A DNA stretch of 8,323 nucleotides, taken from Bacteroidota bacterium (GTDB taxonomy: Bacteria > Bacteroidota > Bacteroidia > Chitinophagales > Chitinophagaceae). The position numbers and the translations under genes were made by a program. Of this stretch, positions 1-7,027 are shown piece after piece. The DNA lies in the NCBI GenBank assembly GCA_023427575.1, contig JAEZAY010000280.1, positions 1 to 8,323 on the forward strand, read 5' to 3'. Each line of letters starts with the position of its first letter. Within the stretch, counting starts at the first letter, position 1. The notes under the pieces were generated by a model. It was not told the origin of the DNA and made no database searches. It saw only the letters and a program-made list of their open reading frames with translations.

Positions 1-199
1 GAACATTGAAGAGCAATTCCTGCATACCCAGTTTTTTGCGCTGGTGGATAAAAGCGGCCAGGTTCGCCGTAAGATCTACGATGGCCTGAAAGAGGATGAC
101 GTGGAGGACCTGAAAAAAGATATCCAGCGATTACTCGATGAACCGGTATCCCAGAAGCGATTTGTAAACAACCTTTTTGGAAACCCTAACCCGATGTAA
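1..199 (+). CDS. SCO1/SenC family protein, C-terminal fragment (5' end outside window)
   Basis: The open frame (first full codon at base 2) runs to TAA at 197-199 and gives the last 65 residues of a protein that begins upstream of the window. The motif LHTQFFALVDKSGQV followed by IYDGL and a terminal helix (DDVEDLKKDIQRLLDE) matches the end of the thioredoxin-fold SCO1/SenC family. These proteins are membrane-anchored or periplasmic copper chaperones that help assemble the CuA centre of cytochrome c oxidase. The His in LHTQ (codon 23-25) fits the conserved copper-ligand histidine of the family. The CxxxC copper motif would lie upstream and cannot be seen. The downstream Fur-family gene starts only 2 bp after the stop, so the two are probably co-transcribed. 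A generic redoxin is the alternative, but the HT-FxLVD-G-YDG pattern favours SCO. Confidence 0.8.
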   Translation, partial: NIEEQFLHTQFFALVDKSGQVRRKIYDGLKEDDVEDLKKDIQRLLDEPVSQKRFVNNLFGNPNPM

Positions 200-201
200 T
201 T

Positions 202-636
202 ATGATGACGATCGAAAATGCAGAAGAAAGAATTGATGGTTTGCTTAAGAAAAACCAGCTAAGCGTAACCGGCAGCAGGAAAAAGATCCTCGAGCTTTTT
301 GTAAAAACGGATGGAGCGCTGGCTCATTCCGATATTGAAAAAAAAACCGGCGAACGTTTCGACCGGGTTACCATTTACCGAACCCTGCAGGCCTTTCTGG
401 AAAAAGGCATCATTCATAATATTCCCAGCTCCGACAATCAGGTTCGCTATGCCTTGTGCAAAGACGAATGCAGTGAAGGCCATCATCACGATAACCATAT
501 TCATTTTATCTGCAACAAATGCAATAATACATTTTGCCTCGATGATGTGGTGATACCCCCCGTTAAATTGCCAGCCGGTTTTACCGATACCCAGATTCAA
601 ATGATCGTTTCGGGAATCTGCAAGGAATGTAAATAG
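202..636 (+). CDS. Fur-family metal-responsive transcriptional repressor
   Basis: This 144-residue protein has the normal length and layout of the Fur family. The N-terminal winged helix covers about residues 8-85, with the recognition-helix motif DRVTIYRTLQAFLEKGII at 54-71. The C-terminal dimerisation domain carries a structural zinc site, C104-x2-C107 with C140-x2-C143. A His cluster (H94-H96, H99, H101, in HHHDNHIHF) is the usual regulatory metal site. C86, C90 and C112 are further potential thiol ligands. The family consists of cytoplasmic dimers that bind operator DNA when loaded with Fe, Zn, Mn or haem, or after peroxide exposure (Fur, Zur, Mur, Irr, PerR). The sequence does not decide which, although the Cys/His-rich region leans towards a Zur/Fur-like sensor. 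Two ATGs stand in tandem at 202 and 205 and either could be used. No Shine-Dalgarno is evident, as is usual in Bacteroidota. The short spacing to the SCO gene implies one operon, and a hairpin follows directly after the stop. Confidence 0.9.
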   Translation: MMTIENAEERIDGLLKKNQLSVTGSRKKILELFVKTDGALAHSDIEKKTGERFDRVTIYRTLQAFLEKGIIHNIPSSDNQVRYALCKDECSEGHHHDNHIHFICNKCNNTFCLDDVVIPPVKLPAGFTDTQIQMIVSGICKECK

Positions 637-667
637 AAAGCCCCGATGTAGAAACACCGGGACTTTT
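637..667 (+). terminator. Imperfect hairpin just after the fur stop codon, possible intrinsic terminator
   Basis: AAAG (637-640), CCCG (642-645) and TGT (647-649) pair with ACA (654-656), CGGG (658-661) and CTTT (663-666) around a 4-base AGAA loop, with two single mismatches (641/662 and 646/657). A short T run (664-667) follows. The hairpin begins one base after the stop codon of the Fur-like gene. The tail is short, so termination here may be partial. Confidence 0.45.
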
Positions 668-697
668 GGTTAAGGCTCTGATTAGTAGCTATTTTAA

Positions 698-723
698 ATC
701 CGGCATCGGCCGGGATAATTTTT
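698..723 (+). terminator. Hairpin plus T run between convergent genes, probable terminator
   Basis: ATCCGGC (698-704), loop ATCG (705-708) and GCCGGGAT (709-716) form a 7-bp stem with a one-base bulge, followed on the plus strand by AATTTTT (717-723). It lies between the convergent Fur-like and M3 peptidase genes. On the minus strand the same stem is followed by only TTT then AAAAT, so it might also end the peptidase transcript, less convincingly. Together with the hairpin at 637-667 it would form a tandem terminator for the sco-fur unit. Confidence 0.5.
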
Positions 724-795
724 GGTAGCAGATACAAATATATATGTCTGCTTCTAAAGAAACTATACTACAAAGAGGGTATTTTATGAGCGGTA

Positions 796-2517
796 TTACT
801 GCAGCAACTTCAATTCTTTTTCAACAAATTCTGTTAATGTTTTGATATGTTCGGGGGCGAAATTAAATTCAAGCCCCGCCGCCTTATACAATTCCGGCAA
901 TGTTCTTGTTCCACCCAGCGATAAAGCGCGGATATAATTATTCAGTGCACCTTCCCGGTCTTTTTTGTATTGCATCCATAAGCCAATCGCGCCCAGTTGT
1001 GCAATTCCATATTCGATATAATAGAAAGGCACCTCAAATAAATGCAGTTGACGTTGCCATCCGTAGCGCCGGAATTCTTCCAGTCCGCTGAAGTCAACCG
1101 TATCGGTGCTGAATTCATTTAATATTTCCATCCAGCGCGAGGCTCTTTCTTCGGTTGTATGACCGGGATTTTCGTATACCCAATGCTGAAACTTGTCAAT
1201 GGTAGCGATCCAGGGAAAAATGCTGATCACTTTTTGCAATTGCTGTTTCTTAGCCCGGTTCAGATCCTCCGCATTATCGTAATACACGTCCCAATAATCC
1301 ATGGTAAACAGTTCCATGGCCATGCTGGCAACTTCCGCAATTTCCATCGGATATTCTTTAAAAGAACTCAGTTCCAGCGGGTGGGTCAGAAATGAATGAA
1401 CGGCATGTCCCCCCTCATGAACCATGGTGGTTACATCGCCGGCCTGGCCGGCCGCGTTCATAAAAATAAACGGAGCTCCTGTCTCTGCTAACGGACAGTT
1501 ATAACCGCCAGGAGCCTTTCCTTTCCGGCTGTCAAGATCAAGTCTTTTCATCTCATTCATCTTGCGGAGACAATCGGCAAAAAACGGATGCAGATTTTCA
1601 AAACAGGAAACGGTTTTATCCAGGAGTTCTTCGCCCGACTGGAAAGGAGTCAGCGGATTAACCCCTGCCGGCTCTGCCTCCAGATCCCAGGGTCTTAATG
1701 TATCCAGCTTTAGTTTCGCTTTTTTATCCTGGTTTATAAGGCCCACCAGGGGTAGAATATGTTGCCTGACCGCGGCATGGAACTGGTAACAGTCTTCCTT
1801 TGTATAATCAAAACGGCCCAGTTCGCGGAATTTATAATCGCGGTAATTTTCAAAACCGGCGTTCAGGGCAACCTGATGTCTTTTTGCTACCAGCTTACTG
1901 AACAGATCATTCAGAGCCTCTTTGTCTTGCAGACGTCTTTCATTGATTTTACGGTACACCGACTCTCGTAGATCCCGGTCTGAATCCTCCAGGAATTTCG
2001 CGGCCTGCTGCAGGGTATATTCCTGACCCCCGACTTCCACGGTCATTTTTCCGGAGATTACTCCAAACTGCTGTTGCAACACGCTCAGTTCAGCCTGGAT
2101 GGGAACATTTTCTTCGCGGAACAGTTCTATGCTTTTTTTCACGTTGCGCAGATAGGTAAAGTAGAGCTCCCTGTCCAGCGTTTCCGTCAGCGGCGACTGA
2201 ATCAGTTTTTTATTCAGTAAATCGGCATAAGGCTGGATCTTTGGTTGGATTTCCAGACAGAAATAGGTAAAAGCGTCTTCCAGCTCTTTGTTTTCCGTAT
2301 CGCAGGTCATCCGGATCTGGCGCCAGCAGGCATCTTCGCTTACTACGGCCTCCAGTTCACTCATATCTTTCAGCCATTTTTCCAGCGCGGCTTTATTTTC
2401 GATCGGGCGTTCAGCCAAATCCTTAAAATAAGGCTCCAATGCTTCCCAGTTGGTAAGCATAAAGTCTTCGGGTAAAAATGTTCTTGGCAATTTTTGGATC
2501 TCGGCGCTCAAATTCAT
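796..2517 (-). CDS. M3-family oligoendopeptidase (zinc metallopeptidase, non-PepF subtype)
   Basis: This 573-residue protein has no signal peptide, so it should be a cytoplasmic peptidase that degrades short peptides. The zinc motif HEGGH is at residues 367-371 (ligands H367 and H371, catalytic E368). The likely third ligand is E395 in MEIAEVASMAMEL, at the family's spacing. Residues 492-503 (HLFEVPFYYIEY) match the His/Tyr segment that stabilises the transition state in M3 enzymes, with H492, Y500 and Y503 as candidates. The N-terminal 150 residues are helical and typical of this family. Length and motif wording match the bacterial 'oligoendopeptidase, M3 family' group of about 560-575 aa rather than classical PepF (about 600 aa). 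The ATG at 2515-2517 is preceded by AT-rich sequence without a Shine-Dalgarno. An intrinsic terminator separates it from the minus-strand gene upstream, so it is probably transcribed alone. All catalytic residues are present and the gene looks intact. Confidence 0.93.
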   Translation of the reverse strand: MNLSAEIQKLPRTFLPEDFMLTNWEALEPYFKDLAERPIENKAALEKWLKDMSELEAVVSEDACWRQIRMTCDTENKELEDAFTYFCLEIQPKIQPYADLLNKKLIQSPLTETLDRELYFTYLRNVKKSIELFREENVPIQAELSVLQQQFGVISGKMTVEVGGQEYTLQQAAKFLEDSDRDLRESVYRKINERRLQDKEALNDLFSKLVAKRHQVALNAGFENYRDYKFRELGRFDYTKEDCYQFHAAVRQHILPLVGLINQDKKAKLKLDTLRPWDLEAEPAGVNPLTPFQSGEELLDKTVSCFENLHPFFADCLRKMNEMKRLDLDSRKGKAPGGYNCPLAETGAPFIFMNAAGQAGDVTTMVHEGGHAVHSFLTHPLELSSFKEYPMEIAEVASMAMELFTMDYWDVYYDNAEDLNRAKKQQLQKVISIFPWIATIDKFQHWVYENPGHTTEERASRWMEILNEFSTDTVDFSGLEEFRRYGWQRQLHLFEVPFYYIEYGIAQLGAIGLWMQYKKDREGALNNYIRALSLGGTRTLPELYKAAGLEFNFAPEHIKTLTEFVEKELKLLQ

Positions 2518-2607
2518 AATTATATATTTCGGGTTTTCCGTTTAGAAAACGATGTATTAAAAAATTCTAAAATAGACGGCATGTCTGTGGAAGAAAATTG
2601 CGGGCGC

Positions 2608-2664
2608 AAAAAAACCCGGCATTCACGATCCGCAATTTACAAAGCAGACAGCGATTACCGGGTT
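2608..2664 (-). terminator. Intrinsic terminator of the DUF5606 gene
   Basis: Read on the minus strand, AACCCGG (2664-2658) pairs with CCGGGTT (2619-2613), and the 3' arm runs directly into an uninterrupted T tract (2614-2608 complement). Inside the loop, ATCGC can pair with GCGGAT with one bulge, giving a second stem. It lies 14 bases after the DUF5606 stop and about 90 bases before the M3 peptidase start, which suggests the two minus-strand genes are separate units. Confidence 0.65.
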
Positions 2665-2678
2665 AATGAAATAAGAAA

Positions 2679-3302
2679 TTATTCTTCTGTTTTTTTCTTT
2701 CTGGCTGTTTTTTTAGCCGGCTTTTCTTCCGCATTGCCGGCCTCTTCTGTTTTTTCAGCCTTTGGAGCGGCTTTCTTTTTGGCGCTCACTTTTGCAGGTT
2801 TGGCATCGCCATCACCGGGCTCTTCCACCGGTGCCGGTTTTTCCTTTTTCGGTTCTTCAATTTTTACATCTTCTTCCTGATCCGGCGTTTCAGTTCCATT
2901 TTCCGCATCTTCTTCAGCAGCACGAAGCTTTATTTCGATGTTATTCTCCTTTAATACGGAATACCATTTCACCATTTTTTTCAGATCGCTGGTATACACT
3001 CTTTCGAAGTCGAGGTCCGGAAAAACATTTTCAAAATATCCTTTTAAAGCCTTATTGTCCTTTTCGTCGGGAAGTTTATCCGCGCTTTTTGCCATAGCGT
3101 TGAAAACGTCGGCCAGGTTTACATTATCGCGGGTGGTGAATACCTCAATACTTTCCAAATGCGAAAAGTTATGAACCCTTGATGAAACAAATTTGGTCGT
3201 TTTATCGTCCAGAGCGCGCACGATCGCCCCATCATTCTTACTGCTAACCAATTCAAACAAACCGGGTAATCCGGTTACCGCTATTATTTTTCCATATTCC
3301 AT
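2679..3302 (-). CDS. DUF5606-domain protein with long charged Lys/Glu/Ala/Pro tail
   Basis: This 207-residue protein is predicted cytoplasmic, with no signal peptide or TM segment. Residues 1-127 match the Bacteroidota DUF5606 family as I remember it: an opening of the KIIAVTGLPGLFELVSS type (5-21), then a compact alpha/beta region with GAIVRALDD (25-33), a segment ending in IEVFTTRDNVNLADVF (52-67) and a helical part ending LKKMVKWYSVLKENNIEI (107-124). No biochemical function is established to my knowledge. Residues 128-207 are low complexity: first acidic (E/D-rich, with DQEED), then alternating K/A/P/E blocks including VSAKKKAAPKAEK and PAKKTARKKK, which resembles histone-H1-like or AlgP-like tails. 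The tail could be a disordered nucleic-acid-binding or charge-balanced linker (inference). The start ATG (complement of 3300-3302) has an A/T-rich leader without a Shine-Dalgarno. The gene is divergent from the outer-membrane protein gene and ends at a clear terminator. Confidence 0.82.
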   Translation of the reverse strand: MEYGKIIAVTGLPGLFELVSSKNDGAIVRALDDKTTKFVSSRVHNFSHLESIEVFTTRDNVNLADVFNAMAKSADKLPDEKDNKALKGYFENVFPDLDFERVYTSDLKKMVKWYSVLKENNIEIKLRAAEEDAENGTETPDQEEDVKIEEPKKEKPAPVEEPGDGDAKPAKVSAKKKAAPKAEKTEEAGNAEEKPAKKTARKKKTEE

Positions 3303-3381
3303 ATCAAAATCATTTTAAAAACGATGCGCAATATAGACGATTTTAAGAAGTCGCCTGCTGAAATAAATTCAATGAAAGGTA

Positions 3382-3389
3382 CAAAAATA
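3382..3389 (-). promoter_or_regulatory. Possible -7 box of the DUF5606 promoter
   Basis: On the minus strand this reads TATTTTTG, a full match to the Bacteroidota housekeeping -7 consensus TAnnTTTG. It lies about 80 bases upstream of the DUF5606 start codon. I see no convincing TTTG-type -33 element at the expected distance, and AT-rich octamers of this kind occur by chance, so this is a weak call. Confidence 0.25.
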
Positions 3390-3424
3390 ATGAGACCAGG
3401 CCGGCATCTCCCTTATCTACCCAT

Positions 3425-3452
3425 CAACGGCCCCCGGCGGCGGGGTTGCAAC
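3425..3452. other. GC-rich hairpin and GTTGCAAC palindrome in the divergent intergenic region
   Basis: CCCCG (3432-3436), loop GCGG, CGGGG (3441-3445) form a perfect 5-bp GC stem. It can be extended by CAA (3425-3427) with TTG (3446-3448) if CGGC bulges. It partly overlaps the perfect 8-base palindrome GTTGCAAC (3445-3452). The stretch stands out from the AT-rich surroundings in the 225-bp gap between the divergent DUF5606 and outer-membrane protein genes. It has no T tail for termination on either strand, so a leader structure or operator is possible but unproven. Confidence 0.3.
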
Positions 3453-3527
3453 CGGATGCGGTCAGGCTCCGTTCTCCGAAGGTTTTATCCTGATCTGGCG
3501 TCAAACCACCATTAATTGTGTTACCCG

Positions 3528-6350
3528 ATGCCCAGATTTTTACTATCGACGATTTTATTGATTGTGTTCTCAGCCCCGGCTTTTGCCCAAAATTATTCTG
3601 TAAACGGATCGCTGAAAGACCGTTCCGAGCTCAGCCCCATATCGGATGCCACCGTGCAGTTGCGGTCTGCCGCCGACTCCACCATTCGGTATAGTGTTGT
3701 TTCCGACCGGATCGGAAATTTTCTTTTTCAGAAGATTGGCAATGGCAGTTATATTCTTTCTATTAGCTCGGTAGGATATTCCTTTCCCGATACCACCCTA
3801 ACCATATCCGGAGCGGATCTGAATCTTCGGATCCTGTTTTTGCAAAAAGAAGCAAAACTACTGGGTGAAGTGGTTGTTACCGGAATCAATGTGCCCGTGC
3901 GGCAAAAAGCCGATACCCTTGAATACAATTCCAGTGCTTTTAAAGTAAATCCGGACGCGAATGCGGAGGAAATGATCCGTAAAATGCCGGGAGTAACGGT
4001 AGAGGGGGGAACGGTAAAGGCCGGAGGGGAAGATGTTCGTAAAGTGACCGTGGATGGAAGGGAATTTTTTGGCGACGATGCCACTGCCGCCCTCCGAAAC
4101 CTGCCGGCGGAAGTGATCGACAAGATCCAGGTTTTTGACCGGCTTAGCGATCAGGCTCAGTTCACGGGTTTTGATGATGGGAATACGGCAAAAGCGATCA
4201 ATATCGTAACCAAGGCCAATATGCGAAATGGGCAGTTTGGACGGGTTTATGCCGGTTATGGAACCGACGAACGGTATTCGGCGGGGGGTAATATGAGTTT
4301 TTTCAACGGAAACCGAAGGCTTTCGCTGGTTGGATTATTCAATAATGTAAACCAACAGAATTTTGCAACGGAAGATCTGCTGGGAGTTACTTCCAGCGGC
4401 GGAAGAGGAGGTGGAAGAGGTCGTGGCGGCCCGGGTGGCGGTGGTCGCCCCGGGGGTTTTGGTGGCGGCAATACCGGCAACTTTATGGTAGGACAGCAGG
4501 GCGGGATCAGTAAAACAAATGCATTTGGTTTAAATTTTTCGGATCTCTGGGGCAAAAAACTGGAAGTTTCGGGCAGCTATTTCTTTAATAACTCCAACAA
4601 TTTGCGCCAGGATTTCCGCAATCAGCAGAATTTTTTAAGCGCTGACTCCATCCGCTATTATGATGAATCCGCCATTTCCAGCAGTGAGAATTTTAATCAC
4701 CGCCTGAATATGCGCCTTGAATATAAGATCGATTCGGCAAATACCCTGCTGATTACCCCCAGTTTGAGTTTTCAGAAAAACAGTTCCCTGAACCTGGAAA
4801 ATGGTTCAAACAGCTTTGGACCCGACGATATGATCAGCCGTACGGCCAATCAGAATCGCCGTTTATCATCGGGTTATAATTTCAATAATGGGATCCTGTA
4901 CCGGCATTCCTTTAAAAAAAGAGGGCGTACCATTTCACTGAGCCTGAATACCGGGATTAATAACCGCGAAGGCGAAACTTATATCGACGCCCTGAATCAG
5001 TATTATAAGGCAGGTACGGCGCTGGACGATTCGCTCCGTCAATATTCGGATCAGTTGACTAATGGAATTTCGGTTTCCACCAATATTGCGTATACTGAGC
5101 CTATCGGAAAAAAATCGCAGCTTCAGTTCAATTATAACCCATCGGTAAATTTTAATAAGGCCGATCAGCAGACCTTTCAGTTTGATCCCCTGGTGGGCAA
5201 ATATTCTTTCTTCGATGATAGTCTGTCCAATAAGTTTGACAACACTTATACCCGCCAGAATGGAGGTGTAACTTACCGGATTGGCGACCGTGACAATACC
5301 TTTTCAGTTGGTTTATCGTATCAGCAGGCTAGCCTCGATGTAGACCAGGTGTTTCCTTCGAAGTACAATATGAAAAGAAGCTTTGAGAACCTGTTGCCGA
5401 ACATGATGTATCGTGCGAAGATTTCAGAAAGAAGCAATATCCGGATCTTTTATAGAACGGGTACCAATGCGCCTAATGTGAACCAGTTGCAGGATGTTAT
5501 CAATAATAACAATCCGCTGTTTCTTTCTACCGGGAACCCCGATCTGAAACAATCATACAATCATTCGCTGGCTACCCGCTATCAGTTTACAAATACCTCC
5601 AAAGGAATCAGTTTATTTGCCAACCTCTTTTTACAGAAAACCGATAATTATGTGGCCAATGCAGTGTATGTGGCCGCCAGCGATTCAGTACTTACCCCAA
5701 CCGTAACGCTGTTCCGGGGTTCGCAGATCAGCAAACCGATAAATCTCGACGGGTTCTGGAGCCTGCGCTCTTTTGTTACGCTGGGAATGCCGCTGCGTTT
5801 TATCAAATCGAACCTGAACTGGAACCTGGGTTATAATATGAACAGAACCCCCGGTTTTATTAACAGGATCGATAATGAATCAAAAACCCATACCTATAAT
5901 GCAGGGCTGGTTTTGGCAAGTAATGTAAGCCAGTATGTAGATTTCACATTATCGTATTCCGCGAACTTTAACAAGATCCGGAACAGCATCCAGCCGCAAT
6001 TGAACAACGATTATTTTAATCATGTGGCCGGATTCCAGCTCAACCTGCTTTCCAAAAACGGCTGGGTATTCCAGAACGCTCTGAACAATCAGGTTTACCG
6101 CGGGCTTACGGATGGCTTTAATCAGAACTTCTGGTTATGGAACATGAGTGCCGGTAAAAAATTCCTGAAAGATCATAAAGGAGAACTTCGACTATCCGTT
6201 TTTGATCTTCTGAAACAAAACCAGAGCATTGTTCGAACCGCCACGGAAAGTTATATTGAAGATGTACAGACTCAGGTTTTACAGCAGTATTTTATGCTAA
6301 CCTTCAGTTACCGGCTTCGGAATTTCGGAGGCGGCAGAACCAGCCGGTAA
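3528..6350 (+). CDS. Outer-membrane beta-barrel / TonB-dependent-receptor-like protein
   Basis: This is a 940-residue outer-membrane protein starting at ATG 3528. An in-frame TTG at 3516 would only add four residues ahead of a good signal peptide. Residues 1-20 are a Sec signal peptide (hydrophobic core LLSTILLIVF, cleavage after A-F-A before Q21). Residues about 22-105 form a carboxypeptidase-regulatory-like beta-sandwich domain (NYSVNGSLKD through the GYSFPDTTL region). GEVVVTG (113-119) leads into a plug-like domain of about 120-230, containing DTLEYN, RKMPGVTVEGG, VTVDGREFFGDD and DKIQVFDRLSDQAQFTGF. The rest is a barrel rich in alternating aromatic strands. A Gly/Arg-rich loop occupies residues 291-317. 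The family is the 'outer membrane beta-barrel family' / TonB-receptor relatives of Bacteroidota. The substrate cannot be read from sequence, and no SusD-like lipoprotein partner is beside it, which argues against a polysaccharide-utilisation locus. It lies 65 bp upstream of the ECF sigma gene in the same direction. Confidence 0.9.
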   Translation: MPRFLLSTILLIVFSAPAFAQNYSVNGSLKDRSELSPISDATVQLRSAADSTIRYSVVSDRIGNFLFQKIGNGSYILSISSVGYSFPDTTLTISGADLNLRILFLQKEAKLLGEVVVTGINVPVRQKADTLEYNSSAFKVNPDANAEEMIRKMPGVTVEGGTVKAGGEDVRKVTVDGREFFGDDATAALRNLPAEVIDKIQVFDRLSDQAQFTGFDDGNTAKAINIVTKANMRNGQFGRVYAGYGTDERYSAGGNMSFFNGNRRLSLVGLFNNVNQQNFATEDLLGVTSSGGRGGGRGRGGPGGGGRPGGFGGGNTGNFMVGQQGGISKTNAFGLNFSDLWGKKLEVSGSYFFNNSNNLRQDFRNQQNFLSADSIRYYDESAISSSENFNHRLNMRLEYKIDSANTLLITPSLSFQKNSSLNLENGSNSFGPDDMISRTANQNRRLSSGYNFNNGILYRHSFKKRGRTISLSLNTGINNREGETYIDALNQYYKAGTALDDSLRQYSDQLTNGISVSTNIAYTEPIGKKSQLQFNYNPSVNFNKADQQTFQFDPLVGKYSFFDDSLSNKFDNTYTRQNGGVTYRIGDRDNTFSVGLSYQQASLDVDQVFPSKYNMKRSFENLLPNMMYRAKISERSNIRIFYRTGTNAPNVNQLQDVINNNNPLFLSTGNPDLKQSYNHSLATRYQFTNTSKGISLFANLFLQKTDNYVANAVYVAASDSVLTPTVTLFRGSQISKPINLDGFWSLRSFVTLGMPLRFIKSNLNWNLGYNMNRTPGFINRIDNESKTHTYNAGLVLASNVSQYVDFTLSYSANFNKIRNSIQPQLNNDYFNHVAGFQLNLLSKNGWVFQNALNNQVYRGLTDGFNQNFWLWNMSAGKKFLKDHKGELRLSVFDLLKQNQSIVRTATESYIEDVQTQVLQQYFMLTFSYRLRNFGGGRTSR

Positions 6351-6376
6351 GTTTACGGATTATTATTAGAAGAATA

Positions 6377-6406
6377 TTTTACGTAATATCGTAATACTGC
6401 GTAAAA
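6377..6406 (+). promoter_or_regulatory. Inverted and direct CGTAA repeats upstream of the ECF sigma gene
   Basis: TTTTACG (6377-6383) and CGTAAAA (6400-6406) form a 7-base inverted repeat around a 16-base spacer. Within it lie the perfect palindrome TTACGTAA (6379-6386) and three direct CGTAA copies starting at 6382, 6390 and 6400. The cluster ends 9 bases before the TTG start of the sigma factor, so it could be an operator, a leader hairpin or part of a promoter. It lacks a proper U tract, so it is not an obvious terminator for the upstream gene. Function is inferred from position only. Confidence 0.4.
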
Positions 6407-6415
6407 AACGGGGTT

Positions 6416-6985
6416 TTGAATGACTGGAGCCTAGTAGAAAGATTAAAGAAAGGAGAAGATGCTGCTTTTAAGGAAGTGGTCGAAACCTGGCAGGATATGG
6501 TTTATAATACCGCAATAGGGATAGTCCAAAATGCGGAAGATGCCGAAGATGTTGCACAGGAAGTGTTTGTGCAGGTCTTTCATTCCATTCACTCTTTCAA
6601 GGGCGAATCGAAGTTTAGCACCTGGCTGTACCGGATCACGATCACCAAGGCGCTGGATCATGAACGAAAGAAAAAAAGGAAAAAACGCTCGGGGCTGATA
6701 AAAACGCTGATGGGGTATGAAGACGAGGAAATAAATATAATTCCGGATTTTCATCATCCCGGAATTTCCCTTGATAATAAGGAAAGAGCGGCGACTCTGT
6801 TTAAAGCGGTATCAAAATTGCCTGAGAACCAGCGCATCGCTTTCACCCTGAACAAAGTGGAGGGACTAAGCTATGCTGAAATCAGTGAAATAATGGAAAC
6901 CAGCGTATCATCGGTGGAATCGCTGCTTCATCGATCCAAGACCAATCTCCGGAAAATGCTGGCCGATTTTTATAAAAATCATTAG
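6416..6985 (+). CDS. ECF-type RNA polymerase sigma factor (sigma-70 family)
   Basis: This 189-residue protein directs RNA polymerase to a specific promoter set and should be held in check by a partner at the membrane. Region 2 spans about residues 10-84, with core-binding and -10-recognition motifs NAEDAEDVAQEVFVQVF (39-55) and FSTWLYRITITKALDH (67-82). A basic block (R84-R91, eight consecutive Lys/Arg) begins the linker. Region 4 covers about 126-182, with LPENQRIAFTLNKVEGLSYAEI (135-156) and the helix-turn-helix end SVSSVESLLHRSKTNLRKML (163-182). The start is TTG at 6416. It gives the usual MNDW-type N-terminus, an in-frame stop lies at 6392-6394, and the next in-frame ATG (residue 28) would cut into region 2. 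The nearby ATG at 6420 is out of frame. The gene leads an apparent operon with three small envelope proteins that probably sense the signal and control it. Confidence 0.93.
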   Translation: MNDWSLVERLKKGEDAAFKEVVETWQDMVYNTAIGIVQNAEDAEDVAQEVFVQVFHSIHSFKGESKFSTWLYRITITKALDHERKKKRKKRSGLIKTLMGYEDEEINIIPDFHHPGISLDNKERAATLFKAVSKLPENQRIAFTLNKVEGLSYAEISEIMETSVSSVESLLHRSKTNLRKMLADFYKNH

Positions 6986-7027
6986 CTACGCAAGTTACGG
7001 AGCCCGATAAACGTCAAATGGAATGTT

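Noticed and set aside
259..657. Minus-strand open frame opposite the Fur-family gene
   Set aside because: It is antisense to a clearly conserved gene and has no family features.
733..756. GCAGA/TCTGC inverted repeat around an AT-rich core in the convergent region
   Set aside because: The stem is only five bases with a long AT loop and no T run on either strand. It may contribute to ending the peptidase transcript but is too weak to call.
3324..3515. Possible 63-codon plus-strand gene in the divergent intergenic region
   Set aside because: Its product is an Arg/Pro-rich sequence with no recognisable domain, and it spans the GC-rich hairpin and the likely promoter area. It is most likely chance.
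3516..3527. TTG start four codons upstream for the outer-membrane protein
   Set aside because: The ATG at 3528 gives a clean signal peptide directly. The extra Cys-Tyr-Pro residues add nothing typical.
4256..4555. Minus-strand Pro-rich open frame
   Set aside because: It is the antisense shadow of the Gly/Arg-rich loop of the outer-membrane protein.
6420..6434. Four-codon ATG mini-ORF overlapping the sigma start
   Set aside because: It is a +1-frame chance ORF (ATG to TAG) with no evidence of translation; the sigma frame needs TTG at 6416.
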